A DNA stretch of 64,000 nt from Herbiconiux sp. L3-i23 (GCF_023734115.1 NZ_AP025737.1:186001-250000), one strand, 5' to 3'. Positions 17,112-26,478 are shown, counted from the first letter of the stretch. A program made the numbers and translations. Notes: generated by a model from the sequence alone, not told the origin.

Positions 17112-17924
17112 ATGGATCAGGGCACCGTCACCTCGTACCGGTTCGCGCGCGACCGCGCCGATCTCGCGCTCGGCCCCGGCGAGAAGGTCGTCGCCGGCGG
17201 AACGTGGCTCTACTCCGAGCCGCAGACCCACCTCACCGGGTTCGTCGACATCACCCCCATGCCGTGGCCGCACCTCGAGTTCCCCGACGACGGGGGACTC
17301 GTCGTCGCCGCCACCTGCACCATCGCGGAGCTGGCGGAGCTCGCCGACGACCCGCGGTGGAGAGCGGCGCCGCTGTTCTTCCAGTGCGCCTCGGCTCTGC
17401 TGGCCTCTTTCAAGATCTGGAGCATCGCGACGGTCGGCGGCAACATCTGCCAGTCGTTCTCGGCCGCGGGCATGGTGTCGCTCGCAACGGCGCTCGACGC
17501 GACCGCCCTCGTCTGGACAGCCGGCGGCGGTGAGTACCGCCGGCCGGTCGCCGGGTTGATGACGGGAAACGGCACCAACTCCCTCGCGCCCGGCGACGTG
17601 CTGCGATCGGTGTCCTTCCCCGCGGATGCGCTCCGCGCGAGAACCGCCTACCGCAAGATCGCGCTCGCCGAACTCGGACGCTCGGGCGCCGTGCTGACCG
17701 GACGCCGGCACGACGACGGACGCACCGTCTTCGGCATCACCGCCGCGACGCTCACCCCCACGGTGCTGCGCTTCCCGCAGCCCCCGAGTGCTGAGGAACT
17801 GCGTTCCACCGTCGCCGCGGCGAGCGGCTACTACACCGACCCGCTCGGCAGCGCCGACTGGCGGCGCGGGGTCAGCGAGGTGCTCCTCGAGGAGATCCGG
17901 GTCGAACTCGGAGGTGACGAGTGA
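17112..17924 (+). CDS. Xanthine dehydrogenase FAD-binding subunit
   Basis: The 270-residue protein matches the FAD-binding domain of molybdopterin dehydrogenases: VVAGGTWLYSE near residue 26 (flavin pyrophosphate loop), then IATVGGNICQSFSAAGM near residues 105-121, the usual TxGGN flavin motif, and the C-terminal CO-dehydrogenase flavoprotein-like region. It passes electrons from the Fe-S domain to NAD or another acceptor. ATG 17112 has a GAGGAGG-like site just upstream (GAGAGGAGGCGGTC). It overlaps the catalytic-subunit gene by 4 bp. Confidence 0.85.
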   Translation: MDQGTVTSYRFARDRADLALGPGEKVVAGGTWLYSEPQTHLTGFVDITPMPWPHLEFPDDGGLVVAATCTIAELAELADDPRWRAAPLFFQCASALLASFKIWSIATVGGNICQSFSAAGMVSLATALDATALVWTAGGGEYRRPVAGLMTGNGTNSLAPGDVLRSVSFPADALRARTAYRKIALAELGRSGAVLTGRRHDDGRTVFGITAATLTPTVLRFPQPPSAEELRSTVAAASGYYTDPLGSADWRRGVSEVLLEEIRVELGGDE

Positions 17925-20680
17925 GATTCGAGATCAACGGCGAACCGGTCGACGCCGACCCCCGCCCGGGCCAGGTGCTGCGAACGCTGCTCCGAGAGCA
18001 GGGGCACGTCGAGGTCAAGAAGGGCTGCGACGCCGGGGACTGCGGCGCCTGCGCGGTGCTCCTCGACGGCACGCCCGTGCACTCCTGCATCCTGCCCGCT
18101 GCGCGAGTCGAAGGACACGCGGTCACCACCGTCGCCGGGCTCGGCGCCCCCGATCACCTGCATCCGATGCAGGAGGCCTTCGTCGACCACTTCGGCTTCC
18201 AGTGCGGGTTCTGCACCGCGGGCATGGTCGTCACCGCGTCCACCCTCGACGAGGACGACCTCGACGACCTTCCGCGGCTGATGAAAGGCAACCTCTGCCG
18301 CTGCACCGGATACCGGGCGATCGACGATGCGATCCGTGACGGGGTCGCGAGGGGCAAGGCGCAGAACCTCGGCTCGACCGGCCTCGACGACCGCCCCGCC
18401 GCCGGGGTCGTCGGCACCTCGCCCGTTCCTCCCGCCTCGCGCCGGGTCGTCTCCGGCGCAGAGCCGTTCACCTTCGACACCGACCTCACGGGCGCCCTGC
18501 ACCTGCGCGTGCTCGGCAGCCCGCACGCGCACGCGCGCATCCTCTCCATCGACACCTCCGCGGCGGAGGCCGTCGAGGGAGTGCAGCTCGTGCTCACCCA
18601 CCGCGACGTGCCGGACACCCTGTACTCGTCCGCCCGGCACGAGCACCGCGAAGACGACCCCGACGACACGAGGATGCTCGACAGCGTCGTCCGGTTCCGC
18701 GGTCAGCGGGTCGCCGCGGTGGTGGCCGACACCGTCGCGGCCGCCGAAGAGGCCTGCCGCCGCATCGAGATCGAGTGGGAGGTGCTGCCCGCCGTGTTCG
18801 ATCCTGAGGAGGCCCGCGCTCCCGGCGCCCCACTGCTGCACCCCGACCGCACGCCCGCCGATCGCGTCGATCACGCCGACCGCAACACCGTCGCCGCGCT
18901 GCACAGCGGGTACGGCGACATCGAGCAGGGCCTCGCCGCCGCGGCCGCGACCGTCTCCGGGGAGTGGCGCACCCAGCGCATCGCGCACGCCCAGCTCGAG
19001 ACCCACGGCTCGATCGGCTGGCTCGACGACGACGGCCGCCTCGTCATCCGCACCAGCACGCAGGTGCCGTTCCTCACCCGCGCCGAACTCAGCCGCCTGC
19101 TCGATCTGCCCGTGGACCGCATCCGCGTGCTCACCGCGCGGGTCGGCGGCGGATTCGGCGGCAAGCAGGAGATGTTCACCGAGGATCTCGTGGCGCTCGC
19201 CGTGCTGCGCACCGGTCGCCGCGTCGCATGGGAGATGAGTCGCAACGACGAGTTCGTGCGCACGAGCGTCCGCCACCCGATGCGAGTCGGCGTGACGCTG
19301 GGCGCCGCGGCCGACGGACGGTTGACCGCGATGAAGGTCGAGGTGCTCTCGGACACCGGCGCCTACGGCAACCATTCGCGTGGCGTGCTGTTCCACGGCT
19401 GCGCCGAGTCGATCAGCCTCTACCGATCGCCGGCGAAACGGGTCGATGCCGAGGTCGTCTACACGAACAACGTGCCGTCGGGAGCGTTCCGCGGCTACGG
19501 GCTGGGGCAAGTGGTGTTCGCCGTCGAGTCGGCGATGGACGACCTGGCCCTCGAACTCGGTATCGACCCGTTCGAGCTGCGCCGCATCAACGCGATCACC
19601 GAGGGCGAGCCGGTGCTCGCCGGGCATGGTGAAGCCGAGGCCGACCTCGTCTGGGGCAGTTACGGGCTCGACCAGTGCCTCGACCTCGCCGACGCGGCTC
19701 TGCGGCGCGGCAACGGTGTCGCCGGCCCCGAGGGCGAGCACTGGCGGGTAGGCGAGGGGATGGCGGCGGCGATGATCGCCACCATGGCCCCCTACGGCCA
19801 CATCTCGCAGGTGACCGTCGCGCTCGCCCCTGACGGCGGTGTCGAGCTCGGCGTGGGCACGACCGAGTTCGGCAACGGCACGACCACCGTGCACGCGCAG
19901 ATCGTGTCGACCGTGCTGGGCGTCCCGATGGAGCGCATCCGCATCCGACAGTCGGACACCGACGCCGCCGCCTACGACACCGGAGCCTTCGCCTCCGCAG
20001 GCATAACGGTCGCGGGCAAGGCGCTGCACGCCGCCGCCACCACGTTGCGTCGAGTGCTGCTCGACACCGCGCGTCGTGTCAGCGGTGTGCTCGAACCCGG
20101 CGTCCTCGACGAGCATGGTGTGCGGATGGGATCGAGGACGATCCCCTTCGCCGACCTGCTGGCCGCCGCTCCCGCCGAGTATCGAGTGGGCGATCGGATC
20201 GTCGCCGACGGCAGCGAGCTCGGCGAGGTGCGTTCGCTCGCCTTCAACGTCCAGGCGTTCCGGGTGGCGGTCGACGTGCGCACCGGAGTGGTGCGCGTGC
20301 TGCAGTCGGTGCACGCCGCCGACGCGGGCACCGTGATGAATCCCGAGCAGTGCATCGGCCAGGTGGAGGGCGGTGTGGCCCAGGCGCTGGGCGGTGCGCT
20401 CTACGAAGAGGTTCAACTGGACGGTGAAGGTCGAGTCTTGAACCCGGTGTTCCGCACCTACCGTGTGCCGCAGATGGCCGACATCCCACGCACCGAGGTG
20501 TACTTCGCCGACACCAGCGACGATCTGGGGCCTTTCGGCGCGAAGTCGATGAGCGAGTCGCCCTACAACCCCGTCGCCGCGGCGATGGCGAACGCGGTGC
20601 GGCGCGCGCTCGGCGTCCGACCGCATGAGACGCCGATGTCGCGCGACCGCGTCTGGCGCCTCGCGGCCGACGCCCGTTGA
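17921..20680 (+). CDS. Xanthine dehydrogenase, 2Fe-2S and molybdopterin domains fused
   Basis: The 919-residue protein joins two normally separate parts. Residues 1-155 are the small subunit: a plant-type 2Fe-2S cluster (C36, C41 and C44 in CDAGDCGAC, plus a later Cys) and the second cluster (CGFCTAG and CRCTGY). Residues from about 175 are the molybdopterin-binding subunit, with GGFGGKQEM and GAFRGYGLGQ. Near the C-terminus, KSMSESPYNPVAAA supplies a glutamate in the position expected for the base. It oxidises hypoxanthine/xanthine to urate. GTG 17921 overlaps the FAD-subunit stop and follows GGAGGTGA. Genes for a nicotinate or CO oxidase would look similar; the urate genes around favour xanthine. 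Confidence 0.87.
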   Translation: MRFEINGEPVDADPRPGQVLRTLLREQGHVEVKKGCDAGDCGACAVLLDGTPVHSCILPAARVEGHAVTTVAGLGAPDHLHPMQEAFVDHFGFQCGFCTAGMVVTASTLDEDDLDDLPRLMKGNLCRCTGYRAIDDAIRDGVARGKAQNLGSTGLDDRPAAGVVGTSPVPPASRRVVSGAEPFTFDTDLTGALHLRVLGSPHAHARILSIDTSAAEAVEGVQLVLTHRDVPDTLYSSARHEHREDDPDDTRMLDSVVRFRGQRVAAVVADTVAAAEEACRRIEIEWEVLPAVFDPEEARAPGAPLLHPDRTPADRVDHADRNTVAALHSGYGDIEQGLAAAAATVSGEWRTQRIAHAQLETHGSIGWLDDDGRLVIRTSTQVPFLTRAELSRLLDLPVDRIRVLTARVGGGFGGKQEMFTEDLVALAVLRTGRRVAWEMSRNDEFVRTSVRHPMRVGVTLGAAADGRLTAMKVEVLSDTGAYGNHSRGVLFHGCAESISLYRSPAKRVDAEVVYTNNVPSGAFRGYGLGQVVFAVESAMDDLALELGIDPFELRRINAITEGEPVLAGHGEAEADLVWGSYGLDQCLDLADAALRRGNGVAGPEGEHWRVGEGMAAAMIATMAPYGHISQVTVALAPDGGVELGVGTTEFGNGTTTVHAQIVSTVLGVPMERIRIRQSDTDAAAYDTGAFASAGITVAGKALHAAATTLRRVLLDTARRVSGVLEPGVLDEHGVRMGSRTIPFADLLAAAPAEYRVGDRIVADGSELGEVRSLAFNVQAFRVAVDVRTGVVRVLQSVHAADAGTVMNPEQCIGQVEGGVAQALGGALYEEVQLDGEGRVLNPVFRTYRVPQMADIPRTEVYFADTSDDLGPFGAKSMSESPYNPVAAAMANAVRRALGVRPHETPMSRDRVWRLAADAR

Positions 20681-20702
20681 GCGCGCCGATACGAAGGAGC
20701 GA

Positions 20703-21218
20703 TCAGCCCCAGGGCAGATCCTGATCGGACCCGACGGGAGCCAGCGGCACGACGAGAACCGGCCGGTGCTGACGGTGCGCGAGGTGCACCGCAACCGACC
20801 CGTTGAAGAACTCGCGGACACTCGCCCGCACGGTCGACTCCCGCGTGCCGACCACGATCATCGCCGCATCCCGTTCGTCGGCGAGGGCGGACAGTGCCGC
20901 CGCCGGATCGCCCGCCATCCGGTGCGTCTCCCACTGCACCCCGGGAGGCAGCAGCGCGACGATCCGCTCCGCCAGCTCCGCACCGAATTCCCGTGGAACG
21001 TCGTCGGCCGCGTCGAGCTTCATCGACATGGTCGGCTCGATGATCGGATCCGCCGGGCTGAAGATGCCCGCAACCGAGTACCGGTCGGTATCGACGTAGA
21101 CGAAATGGAGTCGCGCCTGCATCAACGTCGCGAACCGCGCGGCGGTGCGCGTCACCTCGTCGGGCTGGGTCGGGACCACGCCGACCACGATGGAAGTGCC
21201 CCTGCTCTCGTCAGCCAT
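20703..21218 (-). CDS. Universal stress protein (UspA domain)
   Basis: The 171-residue protein starts with IVVGVVPTQPDEV, a USP first strand, and later shows AMIVVGTRESTVRASVREFFNGSVAVHLAHRQHRPVLVVP, the ATP-binding G-x2-G-x9-G(S/T)-like region in modified form: the usual second glycine position is replaced (GTREST). The general role is stress tolerance by nucleotide-dependent signalling, with unknown partners. It is convergent with the xanthine dehydrogenase gene, 22 bp away. Confidence 0.8.
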   Translation of the reverse strand: MADESRGTSIVVGVVPTQPDEVTRTAARFATLMQARLHFVYVDTDRYSVAGIFSPADPIIEPTMSMKLDAADDVPREFGAELAERIVALLPPGVQWETHRMAGDPAAALSALADERDAAMIVVGTRESTVRASVREFFNGSVAVHLAHRQHRPVLVVPLAPVGSDQDLPWG

Positions 21219-21292
21219 GGTCGACTCCTCACACCGTCAGTGCGCTGGTCTCTTCCTACACCCGACATCAGCGGCGGGATAGGGGTGCGGCG

Positions 21293-21526
21293 TCAGTCGA
21301 TGCCGAGCGCGCGCCGGGCGTTGACCTGCCGGGTCTGCCGCTTCAGCGTGAAGAGGTCGTAGATCGTGCCGAGGCCGAGCAGGCCGAAGGTCAGCAGCCA
21401 GATGATGCCGCGGAAGATGCGGCCGAGGTAGAAGTGCTGCACACCGGCGACTCCGACGAGGGTCGGCAGCATGAAGACGTAGGCGAGCCCCGAATCCTTC
21501 GGTGGCAGGGACGAATAGGCGCTCAT
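21293..21526 (-). CDS. TM2-domain membrane protein
   Basis: The 77-residue protein has the TM2 arrangement: two hydrophobic helices separated by a short polar turn, with GVAGVQHFYLGRIFRGIIWLL and GLGTIYDLFTLKRQ. TM2 proteins are common in bacteria but not functionally defined. A hairpin repeat follows upstream (21591-21636). It may be co-transcribed with the universal stress gene, 74 bp downstream on the same strand. Confidence 0.75.
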   Translation of the reverse strand: MSAYSSLPPKDSGLAYVFMLPTLVGVAGVQHFYLGRIFRGIIWLLTFGLLGLGTIYDLFTLKRQTRQVNARRALGID

Positions 21527-21590
21527 CGGTGCGGTTCCTCTCGACTAGTGGGGTCCACGCTAGCGAGCGCACCTGCCCCGATGCCGAGAT

Positions 21591-21636
21591 GCCCAGTTCT
21601 GCGGGTGTTTCGCGTCGAAGACCCGCAGAACTGGGC
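21591..21636. repeat. Perfect 16-bp hairpin with AGTTCTGC motif
   Basis: GCCCAGTTCTGCGGGT (21591-21606) is repeated in perfect inverted form at 21621-21636 with a 14-nt loop. It follows the stop of the deaminase gene by about 10 bp and precedes the TM2 gene, so it can act as a terminator for the former. A sibling element with AGTTCTGTCGGTG arms occurs at 38493-38530, also just after a gene end. Confidence 0.7.
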
Positions 21637-21646
21637 ACCTCGAGGA

Positions 21647-22678
21647 TCAGGCGGGGAGGTCGATGCCCTGCGAGCGCGCGTAGTCGCGCACCTGCTCGAT
21701 GTAGGCCGCGCGGCGGCCGGCCGGCAGCCATGACGCCTCGAACGAGTTGATCGCGAGCTGCACCAGGTCCTTCGAGGTCAGCTCGGCCTGCTCGGCGAGC
21801 GCGACGTAGTTGTCGGCGACGTACGCGCCGAAATAGGCGGGGTCGTCGGAGTTCAGCATGACCCGGACACCGCGGCGCAGCAGCCCGACGATCTCGTCGG
21901 ACTTCATCTGCTCGGTCACGAACGAGTTCGACACAGGGCAGGTGGTGAGCCCGAGCCCCTTCGCCTTGACCAGCTCGACGAGCGAGTCATCCTCGACGAT
22001 GTTGGTGCCGTGATCGATGCGGTCGACCGCGATCTCCTCGATCACCGTGCGGATGTTGTCGATCGAGCCGACCTGGTCGATGTCGCAGTGCATCGTCAGG
22101 AAGAAGCCCTCGGCCTTCGCGCGGGTGAAGACGGCGGCGAACTTGGCGGGCGGGTTGTCGCGCTCGTCGGAATCGAGGCCGACTCCCACGATCCACTGCT
22201 TGTAGGGCAGCGCCTCCATGAGGGTCGCCATCGCGTACTCGGCCGAGAAGTCGCGCAAGAAGCAGAGGATCAGCTCCGCCGAGACGCCGAGCTCGTCCTG
22301 TGCCCTCACGGCCGCGCGTCGATAGCCCGAGATGACGTTCTCGAACGGCACGCCACGGCTCGTGTGCGCCTGCGGGTCGAAGAACATCTCGACGTGGACG
22401 ACGCCGTTCTCCTTGGCCTTCAACAGGTACGCCCAGGCGAGATCGTGGAAGTCGTCCGCCGTCTGCAGCACCTGCATGGCCGGGTAGTAGACGGCGAGGA
22501 AGCTCGTCAGGTCGGTGAAGTTGTAGGTGGCGCGCACGTCCTCGACGGTCTTCTCGGCCAGCTCGATTCCGTTGCGGGCGGCGAGCTCGAACTTCAGCTC
22601 GGGCTCGAGGGTGCCCTCGAGGTGCAGGTGCAGCTCTGCCTTCGGCAGACCGTAGGCGAAGGACTTCAGATCGGACAT
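21647..22678 (-). CDS. Adenosine/adenine deaminase family protein with altered HAGE motif
   Basis: The 343-residue protein belongs to the adenosine deaminase branch of the amidohydrolase superfamily. It has ELHLHLEGTL near residue 15, a late RIDHGTN, TTCPVSNSF and MLNSDDPAYFGAY, giving the metal-binding His residues and the SDDP aspartates. The usual HAGE, which carries the catalytic glutamate, is replaced by MHCDIDQ near residue 200. Branches acting on adenine or N6-substituted adenines also fall in this family. It lies 34 bp after a NitT/TauT-type ABC importer operon on the same strand, so its substrate may be the imported compound. Naming it adenosine deaminase would be unsafe. Confidence 0.75.
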   Translation of the reverse strand: MSDLKSFAYGLPKAELHLHLEGTLEPELKFELAARNGIELAEKTVEDVRATYNFTDLTSFLAVYYPAMQVLQTADDFHDLAWAYLLKAKENGVVHVEMFFDPQAHTSRGVPFENVISGYRRAAVRAQDELGVSAELILCFLRDFSAEYAMATLMEALPYKQWIVGVGLDSDERDNPPAKFAAVFTRAKAEGFFLTMHCDIDQVGSIDNIRTVIEEIAVDRIDHGTNIVEDDSLVELVKAKGLGLTTCPVSNSFVTEQMKSDEIVGLLRRGVRVMLNSDDPAYFGAYVADNYVALAEQAELTSKDLVQLAINSFEASWLPAGRRAAYIEQVRDYARSQGIDLPA

Positions 22679-22712
22679 TGTGATGCTTCCTCGGATCGGT
22701 GGGGCGGAGTGT

Positions 22713-23579
22713 TCAGGCGCGGTCGGCCATGCCCATGCGGGCGAGGACGACGGCCTCGATCACCTGGACGACCTGGTAGAGCGCGACGGAGACGATGGTG
22801 ATCATGACGACGGCGGCCCACAGGTCGGGGAACTTCGCCTGCGCTGCGAACTCGACGCCGGCACGGCCGATGCCGTTGCCGGTCGAGAGGATCTCGGCGA
22901 GGAGCGCCCCCGTGATCGCGCCGGGCACCGAGACGCGGATCGCGGCGAAGAGCGACGGCAGCGCGCCGGGCAGGGCGACCTTGCGGATCGCCGTCCAGGT
23001 GCTACCGCCGTAGACGGAGACGACGTCGAGCATCTGCGGTGAGGCGTTCTTCAGGCCGAACGCGATGGTGACGAGCGCGGGGAAGAGCACGACGATGCCG
23101 CCGATGACGGCGACCGACGCGTCGGTGCCGAAACCGAAGATCAGGATGATGACGGGGGCGAGCGCGACGAGCGGCACCGAGCGCAGCAGTGTCGCGACGG
23201 GCATGAGGGCCGACTCGACGGTGCGGGAGAGCCGGAAGAGGATCGCCCCCACGATGGCAACGGCGAGTCCGGCGAGGAAGCCGACAGCCGAGTGCTCGAG
23301 CGTCACCGCGAGGTTGGCACCGAGCACGGCCCGGTTCTCGCCGGCGTCCTCGTCGAGGAAGAGGAAGTCGACGACGTCGAGCGGCCCCTTCGCGACGTAG
23401 GGCGAGACCCCGGTGAGGTACACGACGGCGAGCCAGATGAGCACGATGATGACGAACGTCGACAGGGCGACGAGGGAGCTGCGGCCGAGCGCGCGCAGGA
23501 TCGCCTTCGTCGTCGCGCCGGCGGACACGCGCTCGCCCTGCGATGCGGGGGCGGTGGCGGGGGAGGAGACGGTGGTCAT
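22713..23579 (-). CDS. ABC transporter permease (NitT/TauT type)
   Basis: The 288-residue protein has about six hydrophobic segments and the permease EAA-like loop (LVTIAFGLKNASPQMLDVVSVYG with GGSTWTAIRKVALPGALP near residue 200). This is the SsuC/ThiX-like family of importers of nitrate, sulfonates, pyrimidine precursors and similar small molecules. ATG 23579 overlaps the stop of the next upstream permease by 4 bp. Two permeases in tandem indicate a heterodimeric membrane domain. Confidence 0.85.
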   Translation of the reverse strand: MTTVSSPATAPASQGERVSAGATTKAILRALGRSSLVALSTFVIIVLIWLAVVYLTGVSPYVAKGPLDVVDFLFLDEDAGENRAVLGANLAVTLEHSAVGFLAGLAVAIVGAILFRLSRTVESALMPVATLLRSVPLVALAPVIILIFGFGTDASVAVIGGIVVLFPALVTIAFGLKNASPQMLDVVSVYGGSTWTAIRKVALPGALPSLFAAIRVSVPGAITGALLAEILSTGNGIGRAGVEFAAQAKFPDLWAAVVMITIVSVALYQVVQVIEAVVLARMGMADRA

Positions 23580-24376
23580 GACCGGGCGCTCCTTCCCGAC
23601 GACCAGGGCGCGACCATCCGGGCGATGAGGCCGACGAGCGCGAAGCCGATGATGGCGACGAGCGCGCAGATCAGGAACAGCGCCCAGACCCGCGGCGAGT
23701 TGAGCGACACCTGCGATGAGACGAGCATCGGCCCGACACCGCGGTCGATCTTGCCGAAGTACTCGCCGAGGATCGCGCCGAGGAAGGCGGCGGGCACCGC
23801 GATCTGCAGCGAGTTGAGGATGGAGGGGAGCGCGGCGATGAGGCGCACCTTGCGCAGTTGAGTGAAGCGCGATCCGCCGTAGACGGTGACGACGTCGAGG
23901 GCGGCCTTGTCGGCGGCTTTCAGGCCGAGCAGCGAGCCGACGACGGTGGTGAAGACGACCGAGAGCCCCGCGAAGAAGACGGCGGTGGCGGAGGGGTCGC
24001 CGGCGCTGCGGGCGCCACCGAGGATGATGATCGCGAGCGGCCCGATCGCGACGATGGGCACGCAGTACGTGATGACGGCGATCTGGTTGATGACGCCGTC
24101 GAGCCACGGCGCGAGCAGCACGATCGTGGCGAGGATCAGGGCGATCAGGTTGCCCCAGAAGTAGCCGATGCCGGCTTCGGTGATGGTGACGGCGAAGTTC
24201 GACCAGTACAGCTCGATGCCGTCGTCGGCGAGCGCTTGGAGCACCGCGAGGGGCGACGGCACGGGAGCGTAGCCGCCCGATGCGGGGACGAGCAGCGATG
24301 CGATCCACCAGACCGCGACGACGCCGACGGCGCCGATGAGGGCAGAGGCCCAGCCGGGGAGACGGATCGCGCTCAT
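23576..24376 (-). CDS. ABC transporter permease (NitT/TauT type)
   Basis: The 266-residue protein is the first membrane subunit of the importer. It shows hydrophobic segments from residue 10 onward and the cytoplasmic coupling loop [29 protein letters not shown] near residues 155-183. Its start overlaps the ATPase stop codon (4 bp) and its stop overlaps the second permease start, so ATPase, permease 1 and permease 2 are strictly coupled. Confidence 0.85.
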   Translation of the reverse strand: MSAIRLPGWASALIGAVGVVAVWWIASLLVPASGGYAPVPSPLAVLQALADDGIELYWSNFAVTITEAGIGYFWGNLIALILATIVLLAPWLDGVINQIAVITYCVPIVAIGPLAIIILGGARSAGDPSATAVFFAGLSVVFTTVVGSLLGLKAADKAALDVVTVYGGSRFTQLRKVRLIAALPSILNSLQIAVPAAFLGAILGEYFGKIDRGVGPMLVSSQVSLNSPRVWALFLICALVAIIGFALVGLIARMVAPWSSGRSARS

Positions 24377-25257
24377 GGAAGGGCGGTCGGCGTCGGAACG
24401 GGAATCGGCTCAGCCGACCCGGACGACTCGGGAGTCGCTTCCCCGCTCGTCGTCTCGCCCGCGCCGAAGAGCAGATCGGAGGCGTGGTCGACGTAGGCGT
24501 GGAACTCGGGCGTGCGCATCATCTCGGGGGTACGCGGCCGCGGGAGGTCGATCTGCATGACCTCCTTCACCCGGCCGGGACGCGGGGACATGACCGCGAC
24601 CTGGTCGGAGAGGAAGATCGCCTCGGAGATGCCGTGGGTGACCATCAGGGTCGTCGCCGGCTTCTCGGTCCAGATGCGCAGGAGTTCGAGGTTGAGGCGC
24701 TGACGGGTCATGTCGTCGAGTGCGCCGAAGGGCTCGTCGAGCAGCAGCACCGACGGCTTCATGACGAGGGAGCGGGCGATGGACACGCGCTGGCGCATAC
24801 CGCCCGAGAGCTGGGCGGGTTTGGCCTTCTCGAAGCCGCGGAGGCCGACGAGGTCGATGAGCTCGTCGATGTAGGCGGTGTCGACGGGTTTGCCGGCGAT
24901 CTCGAACGGCAGGCGGATGTTCGACAGCACCGAACGCCACGGGAGAAGGGCGTGGTCCTGGAATGCGATGCCGAGCTCGTTGTTCTTGCGCAGCTCCTTG
25001 GGGCTCTTGCCGTCGACGCGGGTGGTGCCCGATGTCGGGTCCTCGAGCCCGGCGAGGATTCGCAGGATGGTCGACTTGCCGCAGCCCGAGGGGCCGAGCA
25101 GCGACAGGAAGCTGCCCTGCTCGGAGTGGAGGTTGGCGTCCTGCAGTGCCACGATCGTGCGGCTGCCGACCCGGAACTCCTTGTGCAGGTCGCTGATGTG
25201 CAGGCCGGTGCCCGAGGCCTGCTGGCCCCGGGCACCGGTGGTGTCGCTAGTGGTCAC
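24373..25257 (-). CDS. ABC transporter ATP-binding protein (NitT/TauT type)
   Basis: The 294-residue ATPase shows Walker [10 protein letters not shown] near residue 55, the Q-loop in [14 protein letters not shown], signature [13 protein letters not shown], Walker [13 protein letters not shown] and H-loop [12 protein letters not shown] proline/serine-rich tail of about 30 residues extends past the core. GTG 25257 is the only suitable start. It follows the binding-protein gene by 12 bp and drives import with the two permeases. Confidence 0.9.
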   Translation of the reverse strand: MTTSDTTGARGQQASGTGLHISDLHKEFRVGSRTIVALQDANLHSEQGSFLSLLGPSGCGKSTILRILAGLEDPTSGTTRVDGKSPKELRKNNELGIAFQDHALLPWRSVLSNIRLPFEIAGKPVDTAYIDELIDLVGLRGFEKAKPAQLSGGMRQRVSIARSLVMKPSVLLLDEPFGALDDMTRQRLNLELLRIWTEKPATTLMVTHGISEAIFLSDQVAVMSPRPGRVKEVMQIDLPRPRTPEMMRTPEFHAYVDHASDLLFGAGETTSGEATPESSGSAEPIPVPTPTALP

Positions 25258-25269
25258 TAAAGGGTCCGA

Positions 25270-26337
25270 TCAGCCCGCGTAGGCGATGAGCTCGGGGTTC
25301 TCCTCGTAGACCTCGGCGAGCAGCGAGAGGTCGAAGAGGTCGGACGCCTCGATGTCGAGCCCGACAGCCTTCAGGGTAGCGATGGTGCGCTCCTGCAGCT
25401 CGTCGGTGATGACGAACAGGCCGTTCTCCTCGGTGTCGGAGGACACGACGAGCTCGTTCTGCGCCTTCGAGCCTTCGATGGCCTTCGCCATGTCGAGGTC
25501 GAGGTCGACGCCGTACTCCTCGACGGCGAGGCGGGCACCCTCTTCGGGGTCGGCCAGCTGGTCGGTCCAGCCCTTGATCTCGGCGACGAGGAACGCCTTC
25601 AGCATCTCGCGGTTCTCGGCGAGGGTCTGGTCGGTCACCGTGATCGTCTCGGCGACGAACGGCAGGCCGTTGTCGGCGAAATTGAGGGTGGTGACGTCGA
25701 TGCCCTGCATGCTGACCGTGATCACCTCGTTGGTGATGTACGAGACGAAGCCGTCGACGTCGCCGTTGACGAGCACCGAGGGGTCGTAGTCGACGGGAAC
25801 GACGGTGACCTCGGATGCGTCGATGTCGTTCGCGGCGAGCAGCGCCTCGAAGAGCGAGGTGTTCGACGCCTGCACGCCGATCCGCTTGCCGATCATGTCC
25901 TCGGGGGTTGCGATGTTACCGCCGTCGGCGAGCGACAGGATGGTGAAGGGGTTGGCCTGGAAGGTGGCGCCGATGATCTTCAGCGGCGCCTCCTCGTTGG
26001 CGACGACAGTGCCGACTGCGACCGAGTCGGACAGGGCGATGTCGGCGGAGCCCGAGAGCAGCTCGGCGGTGCCGGTCGAGGGACCCGCGGTCATGACGAC
26101 CTCGGAGAAGCCGGCCTCATCGAAGTAGCCCTTGCTGTCGGCGAAGAACTCGCCCGCGAACTCCTCGTTCTTGATCCAGGACAGCTGCAGGTTGAGGTCG
26201 CCGTAATCGGCGGACCCCGACTCGCTGTCGGACGCCGCGTCGGCGCCGCCGGAGCAGGCCGCGAGGGTCAGTGCGACGGCTGCGGCGCCGACCGCGAGTG
26301 CGGTGCGGCGGGCCGTCGTGAGGGTGAATCGTGCCAT
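25270..26337 (-). CDS. ABC transporter substrate-binding lipoprotein (NMT1/THI5-like)
   Basis: The 355-residue protein has a lipoprotein signal peptide with lipobox LAAC at C28. The mature part starts with LNLQLSWIKNEEFAGEFFADSKGYF, typical of NMT1/THI5-like binding proteins for thiamine precursors, riboflavin, nitrate or sulfonates. ATG 26337 is preferred over GTG 26355 because it directly starts the basic N-region of the signal peptide and has GGAGA upstream. It is the first gene of the four-gene importer, with a deaminase gene trailing. The ligand is not predictable; the deaminase hints at a purine or modified base. Confidence 0.85.
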   Translation of the reverse strand: MARFTLTTARRTALAVGAAAVALTLAACSGGADAASDSESGSADYGDLNLQLSWIKNEEFAGEFFADSKGYFDEAGFSEVVMTAGPSTGTAELLSGSADIALSDSVAVGTVVANEEAPLKIIGATFQANPFTILSLADGGNIATPEDMIGKRIGVQASNTSLFEALLAANDIDASEVTVVPVDYDPSVLVNGDVDGFVSYITNEVITVSMQGIDVTTLNFADNGLPFVAETITVTDQTLAENREMLKAFLVAEIKGWTDQLADPEEGARLAVEEYGVDLDLDMAKAIEGSKAQNELVVSSDTEENGLFVITDELQERTIATLKAVGLDIEASDLFDLSLLAEVYEENPELIAYAG

Positions 26338-26464
26338 TGGTGTGATCGTCTCCACTCTGGGTGCGGGGGTGGCGTGACGCGCGATCCGGCACGGAGGAAG
26401 ACGTGCGCCGGAGGCTGTCGGCGTCTTCGCCGGGGGTGCGACGAGAGCGACATTAGGGCCGCGA

Positions 26465-26478
26465 CGTTTCCGGAAACG
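26465..26478. promoter_or_regulatory. Perfect palindrome upstream of importer operon
   Basis: CGTTTCCGGAAACG is a perfect 14-bp palindrome about 130 bp upstream of the binding-protein start. It may be a regulator site for the importer operon. No local regulator is an obvious partner, and no matching copy was noticed elsewhere in the window. Confidence 0.4.

Noticed and set aside
17831-20821. A 996-codon open frame on the minus strand antisense to the xanthine dehydrogenase gene
   Set aside because: High GC content keeps antisense frames open. The translation has no domain pattern, whereas the plus strand shows clear Fe-S and molybdopterin motifs.
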